Made by a program: the position numbers and the translations under genes. Shown piece by piece: positions 25,572 through 33,100 of a DNA stretch of 64,000 nt; position 1 is the stretch's first letter, and every line of letters starts with the position of its first letter. This DNA is from Micromonospora sp. RHAY321. GTDB taxonomy: Bacteria; Actinomycetota; Actinomycetes; Mycobacteriales; Micromonosporaceae. The DNA lies in NCBI RefSeq assembly GCF_023896955.1, contig NZ_JAMHIW010000002.1, positions 1-64,000 of the forward strand. Reading direction: 5' to 3'. Below the pieces are notes generated by a model, which was given only the letters and a program-made list of their open reading frames with translations, did no database searches and was not told the DNA's origin.

Positions 25572-26543
25572 ATGCCTGGATCGCTCGTCCCGCTCACACT
25601 CAGCACGTGGCCCACACCGGTCGAGCCGATGCCCCGGCTGGCCGCCGCGCTCGGGCTCGGCCGCGAAGACCTTCTCGTCAAGAGGGACGACCTCACCGGC
25701 ATCGCCGGCGGCGGCAACAAGATCCGCAAGTTGGAGTGGACCGTCGCCGAAGCGCTCGCGGACGACGCCGACACCCTCGTCACCACGGGTGGGCCACAGA
25801 GCAACCACGCGCGACTCACCGCGGCGGCCGCCGCGCGTCTCGGTCTGCGCGCCGTGCTGGTATTCCCGGGCGAACCGCCGGCAGCCCGATCGGGCAACCT
25901 CGTCCTGGACGCGCTCCTCGGCGCCGAGATCGTCTTCACCGGTGTGCAGGGTCAGCAGGCGCTCACGGACGCCGCCGCCGGGGTGTGCGAGCGGCTGCGG
26001 TCCGAAGGCGCCCGCCCCGCCCTCATCCCGTTCGGCGGGTCCAGCATGTTGGCCACCCGCGGTTACGCGACCTGCGGCGAGGAGTTGATGGCCCAGGTGC
26101 CCGACCTGCGTACCGCTGTGGTCGCGCTCGGGTCCGGTGCCACGATGGCCGGGCTCGTCGCGAGCCTGGGCCCGGACCGCACGCTCGGTGTCGACGTCGG
26201 GGCGGTCGAGGACTCCCGGGAGCGCGTGGCGGCCTTCGCCGCCGCGCTCTCGCCGGAGGTACGCGCCGATGACCTGCGCGTCGACCGTGACCACATCGGG
26301 AACGGCTACGCGAGCCTCACCGACACGGTCCAGGAGGCGCTCACACTCGTCGCCCGGCTCGAGGGGATCATCCTCGATCCCACGTACACCGGGCGCGCGA
26401 TGGCGGGCCTCATCGCGGCGACCCGGCGAGGCGAGATCGCTCCGGGCGACCGGACCGTCTTCGTGCACACGGGCGGGCTTCCCGGGATGTTCGGGCACCC
26501 CGACGTTCCGGCGTTCGCCGAAAGGGTCCAGAAGCTCGCCTGA
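25572..26543 (+). CDS. PLP-dependent D-cysteine desulfhydrase / ACC-deaminase family enzyme
   Basis: A 323-residue fold-type II PLP enzyme. KRDDLTGIAGGGNKIRKLEW contains the Schiff-base Lys (GNKIRKLE); TTGGPQSNHARLT is the substrate carboxylate loop with the QSNH signature; VFVHTGGLPGMFG lies near the end. These match D-cysteine desulfhydrase (DcyD), which breaks D-cysteine into pyruvate, H2S and ammonia; ACC deaminase is a close relative and cannot be excluded. It starts 29 bp after the hydrolase stop and may be cotranscribed with it. Confidence 0.88.
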   Translation: MPGSLVPLTLSTWPTPVEPMPRLAAALGLGREDLLVKRDDLTGIAGGGNKIRKLEWTVAEALADDADTLVTTGGPQSNHARLTAAAAARLGLRAVLVFPGEPPAARSGNLVLDALLGAEIVFTGVQGQQALTDAAAGVCERLRSEGARPALIPFGGSSMLATRGYATCGEELMAQVPDLRTAVVALGSGATMAGLVASLGPDRTLGVDVGAVEDSRERVAAFAAALSPEVRADDLRVDRDHIGNGYASLTDTVQEALTLVARLEGIILDPTYTGRAMAGLIAATRRGEIAPGDRTVFVHTGGLPGMFGHPDVPAFAERVQKLA

Positions 26544-26622
26544 GCGGGGGTGACGCGGCGCGGGAACGCAGCGCGTCCTCGGCGGCGGCACCGACCCACC
26601 CAACAACCCACTGTCATGCCTC

Positions 26623-26636
26623 CACTACCCGTAGTG
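26623..26636. promoter_or_regulatory. Palindrome upstream of the first ltrA-like gene
   Basis: CACTAC-CC-GTAGTG is a perfect 6-bp dyad 41 bp upstream of the start codon. It overlaps a TAGTGT hexamer (26632-26637) that resembles an actinobacterial -10 box, so it could be an operator on the promoter. No matching copy is seen before the second ltrA-like gene. Confidence 0.4.
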
Positions 26637-26677
26637 TCGTCATCCGGTGACGGTGGACGGGTAGGGCAGGGTGATCG

Positions 26678-27865
26678 ATGGCAGCGGATCGCGACGCCGG
26701 GTTGACGGTTCCGGGCCGGAAGGATCCCGCACACCCGGCGTTCCTGGAGCTGTTCTTCGATCTGGTCTACGTCTTCGCGCTGATCTCCCTCGCCGACAAG
26801 CTCGCCACCGACCTGACCTGGACGGGCGTCGCCGAAACGCTGGTGCTGCTGCTCGGCTTCACGTTCATCTGGGCGTTGACCGCGTGGGCGGGTGACACGC
26901 TCGACCGGGCACGGCCGGCGCTCCAGGTGCAGTTCATCGGCACGATGGCGGCAAGCCTGCTGCTGGCGGCAACGGTCCCCGACGCGTTCGGCAGCCGGGG
27001 CCTGCTGTTCGCGATCACCTACGTGGCGATCCACCTCGGCTCCAGCGCCTACATCCTGCTGGTCGTGCGAGAGCCGTTCCCGCGGCGGAGGAGCAGGCGG
27101 GTCCTGTTCTGGGAGACCATCGCCGGGCTCGGGTGGATCAGCGGAGCGCTCCTCGACGGTACGGCCCGCCTGGCGCTCTGGGCGGTGGCGGTGGCGGTCG
27201 AATGCCTCGCGGCCGCGCTCGGCTGGCCCGTGCCACGCCTGGGCCGTTCGCACTCCGAGGAGTGGCGGCTGGCGGGGGAGAGGCTCTCCGAGCGGTACCG
27301 GCAGTTCGTCATCATCGCGCTCGGCGTGTCGATCTTCGCGACGGCGGAGACGTTCAGCCGCAGCGACTACACCGCCCCGCGGGTCTGGGCGCTCGTGATC
27401 ATCTTCCTGATGGTGGTGCTCATGTGGCGGATCTACATCTACCGCGCCGGAGAACTGCTGACCGAAGCGATCGCCAAGTCGACGAGACCCTCCCTGCTCG
27501 GCCAGTCCGGCGCGGTCACTCATGTGATCATGGTGGCCGGCATCGGAGGTGCGGCGGTCACCAGCAAACTCGTCATCGACCGTCCGCTCGGCGAGACCCC
27601 GACGTCCTGGGCTGCGGTCATCCTCGGTGGGCCGGCGCTCTTCCTGCTCGGCCGTGGGGTGCTCGACTACACCGTGTTCGGCCGGGTGTCCAGGTCACGG
27701 CTGGCGGGCCTGGCCCTGCTGGGCGGAGTGGCGCCAGCGACCTACCTGCTGCCGCCGGTGGTCGTCGCCCTCCTCGCCACGATCGTGCTGGCCCTGGTCG
27801 CCGTGGCGAACCTGCTGAGCACGCGGGTGCACCCCCGGACGGCGGCACCCCCGGCACTGCGCTGA
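26678..27865 (+). CDS. LtrA family membrane protein (copy 1)
   Basis: A 395-residue polytopic membrane protein with about ten to twelve hydrophobic segments. The family mark is FLELFFDLVYVFALISLAD near the N-terminus, and a charged cytoplasmic loop LAGERLSERYRQFVIIALG lies in the middle. LtrA (low temperature requirement A) has no established biochemical role. Start ATG 26678, with GGGCAGGG upstream. It runs head to head at its 3' end with a second LtrA gene, 15 bp apart. Confidence 0.92.
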   Translation: MAADRDAGLTVPGRKDPAHPAFLELFFDLVYVFALISLADKLATDLTWTGVAETLVLLLGFTFIWALTAWAGDTLDRARPALQVQFIGTMAASLLLAATVPDAFGSRGLLFAITYVAIHLGSSAYILLVVREPFPRRRSRRVLFWETIAGLGWISGALLDGTARLALWAVAVAVECLAAALGWPVPRLGRSHSEEWRLAGERLSERYRQFVIIALGVSIFATAETFSRSDYTAPRVWALVIIFLMVVLMWRIYIYRAGELLTEAIAKSTRPSLLGQSGAVTHVIMVAGIGGAAVTSKLVIDRPLGETPTSWAAVILGGPALFLLGRGVLDYTVFGRVSRSRLAGLALLGGVAPATYLLPPVVVALLATIVLALVAVANLLSTRVHPRTAAPPALR

Positions 27866-27880
27866 GCCGATTCGGGCCGT

Positions 27881-29065
27881 TCATCCGGCGGGCAACGGAG
27901 CACTGGTCAGTCGCGAACGCGGGGCCACCGCCTCGACGATCAGCGTGAGCAGCAGGACCAGGTTCGCCACGATCATGATCGCCAGCGGTGACAGCAGCGG
28001 CATCGCGGGCGCGACGGCGCCCAGCACGACGATCCCCAGCACCCGTGGCCAGAGGATCCGACCGGTGACCACGAAGTCGTACAGGCAGCCGCCGAGCAGG
28101 AACAGCGCGGGGCCGCCCAGGATCGCGACGATCAACCCGGCCGGTGCCTCGCCGAACGGGCGGTCGATGACGAGCGAGTCACTGGCCGAGATGACCACCA
28201 CCCCCGCCACCATGACCAGATGGGTGTACGAGGTGGCGGTGCCCGAACGCACCCGTTCCACCGTCGAGACGGCGGTCGGTGCCAACAGTTGTCGTATCCG
28301 GTGGAAGTAGATCTGGAACAGAAGCAGGGCGTTGGCGAGCGCCACCGCGCACGCCGCCACCGGGCCGACCTCGAAGTGGCTGCCGGCCAACCCCATGCCG
28401 ACGGTCAGGATCAACTCACCGAGCGAGATGATGAAGATCTGCCGGTGTCGTTCGGACAGGTGAGCGCCGGTGAAGATCTGGCTGGCGAGTTCGGTACGAC
28501 CGAGCCGGGGCGTCGGCCAACCGATCCGGGCCGACCCGAGGTCGACCGCCACCGCGATGGACCAGAGCACCAGCCTGGCCGTGCCGTCCACGAACGCGCC
28601 GGCCACCCAGGGCACGACGGTGACGCCGAACCAGAAGAAGACACGGATGCTCCGCGCCTGGATGGGCCGGTTCACCCGCGTGCCGGGGATGAGAACCGAG
28701 TCCCGGGCGAGGTGGATGGCGAAGTACGCCGCGACGAAGAGCCACCCGTACGCGCCGAAGGCCCGTGGGACCGCGACGGCCATCAGCAGGGTGCCGAACA
28801 TGACCACGAGCACGGTGGCCTGGATCAGCGGTAGCCGCGGATTGAACAGATCGGTGAGCCACGCCGTGAGCACCCAGACCCACCATGCGGCGAGCAGCAG
28901 AACGGCCGTCTGCGCCGCGTTGCGAACGCTGAGATCGTTCATCAGCCCGACGGCGAGCCGGGAGAACATGAAGATGTAGACCAGATCGAAGAAGAGTTCC
29001 AGGAACGTCGGAAACTCGGGCTCGCCGCGTCGGCGGAGAATCCGGGGGAGCGGGCTCGAGGTCAC
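27881..29065 (-). CDS. LtrA family membrane protein (copy 2)
   Basis: A 394-residue paralogue of the convergent neighbour, same length and topology, with FLELFFDLVYIFMFSRLAVG and HLSERHRQIFIISLGELIL. Identity between the two appears moderate (the motifs are shared, most of the rest differs), so they are an old duplication or independent recruitments rather than a recent copy. Start ATG 29065 with CAGGAGGCAG upstream. Confidence 0.92.
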   Translation of the reverse strand: MTSSPLPRILRRRGEPEFPTFLELFFDLVYIFMFSRLAVGLMNDLSVRNAAQTAVLLLAAWWVWVLTAWLTDLFNPRLPLIQATVLVVMFGTLLMAVAVPRAFGAYGWLFVAAYFAIHLARDSVLIPGTRVNRPIQARSIRVFFWFGVTVVPWVAGAFVDGTARLVLWSIAVAVDLGSARIGWPTPRLGRTELASQIFTGAHLSERHRQIFIISLGELILTVGMGLAGSHFEVGPVAACAVALANALLLFQIYFHRIRQLLAPTAVSTVERVRSGTATSYTHLVMVAGVVVISASDSLVIDRPFGEAPAGLIVAILGGPALFLLGGCLYDFVVTGRILWPRVLGIVVLGAVAPAMPLLSPLAIMIVANLVLLLTLIVEAVAPRSRLTSAPLPAG

Positions 29066-29200
29066 GGCGTCTGCCTCCTGAAGCGACGCCCGACCGGGAG
29101 CGGAGGCGCTGGCAACCTGGCGAGGTTCCTGTCACCTCTGAACCTACAAAACAGGACACGCCCGAACAGCCAAAAGGCACCTCCTGGCCCGCGCGTTCAG

Positions 29201-30100
29201 TCACGCCCGGCGAGCAGCGGTCGGGTTCGCCTCGATCCTGAGGGTGGCCAGCAGCCCCGGGTGGTCGGTCGCCCCGCGCATGCTCACCGACCGGCGGCAA
29301 CAGATCCGGACGTCGGTCGTCGCCATGGCGTGCTGCAGCGCGCCGTCGTCGATCCGCAGGTAGTCCGGCGGTACGCAGGACCGCACGTCGGGGGAGCCGC
29401 CGCTGCGGAGGTTGAGGTCGCCGAGCAGCACGGTGGGCGCGTACCCGGAGCTGCCGCGGATGGTCGACACGACCGTGTCGAGCAGGTGACGGCACTGGGC
29501 GAGCGCGACGGCGGCGCTGGTGGCCGCCAGGTGTGTGGTGCAGGCGTGCAGCGTGCCGGCGACCTCGACGCAGAGCCAGGCACGCTCCTCGGGGTCCGTG
29601 ACATCCTGCGTCGGGTAGATCCCGCTGTGCACGGTGTACGGCGCCGTGACGCGGGCCAGCAGCCCGATGCCGTACGGCTGGCCGTTGCGGCACCGGGTGG
29701 CGGCGCCGGAAGGACGGTCGCCGGCGGCCTTGAACGCGGACACGACCCTGGCGCCACCGTGGACCTGCGAGAACGTGCGCTCCAGGGTCGTCACGTCGTC
29801 CCGGCAGATCTCGTTGAGGGTGACCAGATCGGGCACCTCGGCGGTGATGACCTCTATGGCCCCGGTCACCGATCGGCCCGTGTAACAGCCGGCGCGCCCG
29901 CTGTTGCAGAGGTTCATCTGGAGCACCCGCAGGACCGTCGTCGCGGAGGTGTCCGCCACCGACGAACCGGCCGGCACCGTGGCGGCGGCGATCAGGCACA
30001 CGACGGCCACGGCTCGGCGGAGACCCCGGTACGAACGATCGCCCAGGACAGGCGGGGTCGTCGCCGCTCGGGCACGACCCCACCTGTTCCGGGTGATCAC
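29201..30100 (-). CDS. Secreted endonuclease/exonuclease/phosphatase (EEP) family protein
   Basis: A 299-residue protein with a signal-type hydrophobic stretch (RAVAVVCLIAAATVPAGS, about residues 30-50) and then an EEP fold: QMNLCNSGRAGC at the first strand, LVTLNEICRDD (metal-binding Glu), ACTTHLAA, VLLGDLNLRSGG (Asp-x-Asn) and TDHPGLLATL (catalytic Asp-His). Several Cys probably form disulfides outside the cell. It would hydrolyse phosphodiesters (DNA, RNA or phospholipid). GTG 30100 has GGAG five bases upstream; another GTG (30118) directly abuts the carboxylase stop codon, so it is cotranscribed with that gene. Confidence 0.85.
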   Translation of the reverse strand: MITRNRWGRARAATTPPVLGDRSYRGLRRAVAVVCLIAAATVPAGSSVADTSATTVLRVLQMNLCNSGRAGCYTGRSVTGAIEVITAEVPDLVTLNEICRDDVTTLERTFSQVHGGARVVSAFKAAGDRPSGAATRCRNGQPYGIGLLARVTAPYTVHSGIYPTQDVTDPEERAWLCVEVAGTLHACTTHLAATSAAVALAQCRHLLDTVVSTIRGSSGYAPTVLLGDLNLRSGGSPDVRSCVPPDYLRIDDGALQHAMATTDVRICCRRSVSMRGATDHPGLLATLRIEANPTAARRA

Positions 30101-30118
30101 TGACGCTCCGTCCGCCAC

Positions 30119-33100
30119 CTAGCCGAGTCGGGTCTCGATGGCCTCGATGATGCGTGGACGCAGCTCGGCGGCGCGGATGACCGCGTCCACGGAGCCGACC
30201 TCGACGGCGCGCTGGATGTTGTGCACGCGGTCGAACTCCGTGGCGACCTCGCCGAGCTTCTCCGCCCGGACCGACGAGCGCAGCTCGTCGAGTTCCGCGG
30301 TCAACGCCGCGCGCTCGGTGCCGGCCGCCACGGCGACGCGGGCCTCCAGGCCCCGGACACGCGGGTCGGCCGCCGTGCGGGCGTTGACGTCGGCGGAGAA
30401 CACCACCGCGGCGGCGGGGGCGCCGCCCAGCACCGAGGCGAACGAGCCCTCCAGCGCCAGCACCGTCATGTTCGGGTTCAGGGCCTTGGAGAACACCACG
30501 AACGCGCCGCCGTGGTAGCGCGAGATCACGCAGAAGACGATCGGCCCGCGGAAGTTCACGATCGCCCGGCCGATCTCGGCGCCGTACTCCAACTGGAGCT
30601 TGCGCATCGACTCCGGTGAGCCGTCGAAGCCCGACAGGTTCGCCAGCACCACCAGCGGCCGGTTGCCGCTGGCCGCGTTGATCGCCCGCGCGGCCTTCTT
30701 CGACGACCGTGGGAACAGCGTCCCCGCCGTGTAGGTGTCCGGGCCGTCGGTGGGTGGGAAGCCGCGCCGGGGCACCGACCGTGACTCGATGCCGAGCAGG
30801 CACACCGGGATGCCGCCGAGGTGTACGTCCTGCACGACGGCGGTCTCCGCGTCGGCCATGCCCGCCCAACGTTCCAGCACCGGGTGGTCCTGGTCGGCGA
30901 GCGCCCGCATCACCGTCCGGATGTCGAAGGGCTTCTTGCGGTCGGGGTTGGCCGTGGCGGAGAAGATCTCGCCGACGGTGTTGAACGCGCTGCCGGCGAC
31001 GTCGTGCGGGAACGCCGAGATGTCGCGGTCCACGGGGTCCGTGGTGGCCGCCCGCCGGGGCGCGTCCTCGCCGGGAGCGACGTACGTGTGGTCGTAGTGC
31101 GACATGACCACGTCCCGCGCGGCCGTCAGGTTCGGCGCCCAGTACTGCGCCTGCCCGTTCGGCCCCATCACCCGGTCGTAGCCGCCGATGCCGAAGTTGT
31201 CCTCGGCGGACACGCCTCCGGAGAAGTCGAGCGACTGCTTGCCGGTGAGGACCATCGCCGAGTCCGGCGTCATCACCAGGATGCCCTTGGTGTGCATGAG
31301 CATCGTCGCCTCGGCGTTCCAGTACGGCTGCGCGCCCACGTTGATGCCCGCCACGACGATGTTGATCTCACCGCCGGCCTGGGTGAACTCGACGATGCGC
31401 TTGAGCGCCGCCGCCACCCAGTCCATGTTCTCGGTGCCGGAGGTCATGGAGATCCGCGCCCCGGCGGACAGCGCCCACCACTCCAGTGGCACCCGCATCT
31501 GCTCGGCCAGGTCGAGCGCGGCGATCACGCGTCGGCACTCCGGCTCCGACAGCGCACCCAGCGACTTCGTCGGGTCACCGAGCAGCACGACCCGGCTGAC
31601 ACCCTGCGGGTGCCGCTCGGTCGGCGTGGTGACCACGCCGGCGACGATCGCGGCCCAGTTGCGACCCTTCGGCCGCTCCACCGGCACCAACACGTGGTCG
31701 TCGTTGAGGTCGTGCTCGACGAAGTCGCCGAGCAGGCCGGTCAGCTCGTACGGGTACACCGTGTTGCGGCTGCTCGCCCGCAGCACCTTCAGCCGGTACT
31801 CGTCGAGCGGTTCGACGGGTTCGACGGGCGGCTCGCCGATGGTGAGCTGGGCGCCGCCGGTGGCGTCGAAGGAGATCCGTACGGCGATCTTGGTCAGCTC
31901 GCCGGTGCGGCGGTCGCGCTGCCGGGCGACGAAGAGGATCTCCTCCAGCCCTGCCCCCGCGGTCGTCGGGCGTACCCGCCCGGCGATCATCTCCATCTCC
32001 TGGCGGGTCAGCTCGCTCGGCGGCCAGACGTAGACCACGATCCGGTTGGTGTTGAAGCGCGTCTTCGACGGCCGCCGGGACTGTGCGCGGCGGATCGAGT
32101 CGAGGCAGGCGGCGATGGCGTCCTCGGTCGTCGGCAGCGCGACCAGCCGGCCGTCCTGCTCGCGCAGCTCGGTCAGGTCCCGCACCTGCGCGAACGCGAC
32201 GAGACGCTCGTCGGACGGGTTCTCCCGCGCCACGCACTGGAAGAGGTAGACCTCCTCGTCCGACGACGGCAGCCGGGTCAGGTCGAACTTGTGCAGCCGC
32301 TCCAGCTGCATCCGCTGCGCGATGTACGGGTGCAGGCCGCGGATCAGCCGGTCCTCCGTCATCCCCGCGTCGGACGGGCGGAAGGTGAAGTGGTGGTGCA
32401 TCACCGCTCCGCCGCGACCGGCGACGGTGGCGGTGAGCCGACGGACCTGGGGCGGCAGCGGGTGCGCGGTGATGACCTCCAGCAGCGCCGCGGCCATCGC
32501 GTCGAAGTCCTCCGGCTGGTTCTCCCACCCGAGGTAGATGTCGACGTCGACGGCGTCCTCGCCGCTCGCCAGCTCGGCGAGCCCGCGCAGCGCGTCGCCC
32601 AACGCGTCGAAGCTCACCGCCGCGGAGACCACGCTCGAGTCGGCGCGCTCGGCGACGACGAACGTGCAGTCCGCGACCTCGCGGGTGCGTACGCTGGCGA
32701 GCGCCTTGTTGCCGTAGTACCGCCGGGTCAGCACCTCCAGCATCACCGCGTTGTCGAGGTGGTCACGGACGAGCCGCTGGCCGAGCAGCCGTACCAGCGG
32801 CTCGGTGCTGCGTACCATCTCGGCGATCCGCTCGGTGCGGTCCGCCGCGTCCGGGTGCGCGTCCAGGTGACGCAGGTGCCCGCGGACCTGGGCGTAGACG
32901 CGGGCGCGGTTGCGGCGCAGCAGCGGCTGGGCGAACCAGGCGAACACCACACCGCGGGCGAGGTCGGCGACCACGGGGAAGCGGACCTGCGTCGCGGCCA
33001 CCAGCCGCTCCAGTGCGAGACCCGCCGGCTCGCGCAGCGTCTCGTCCGGCGGGGACTCCCGCAGCCACGCGCGCAGCAGCGTCGCGACGACCGTGGCGTC

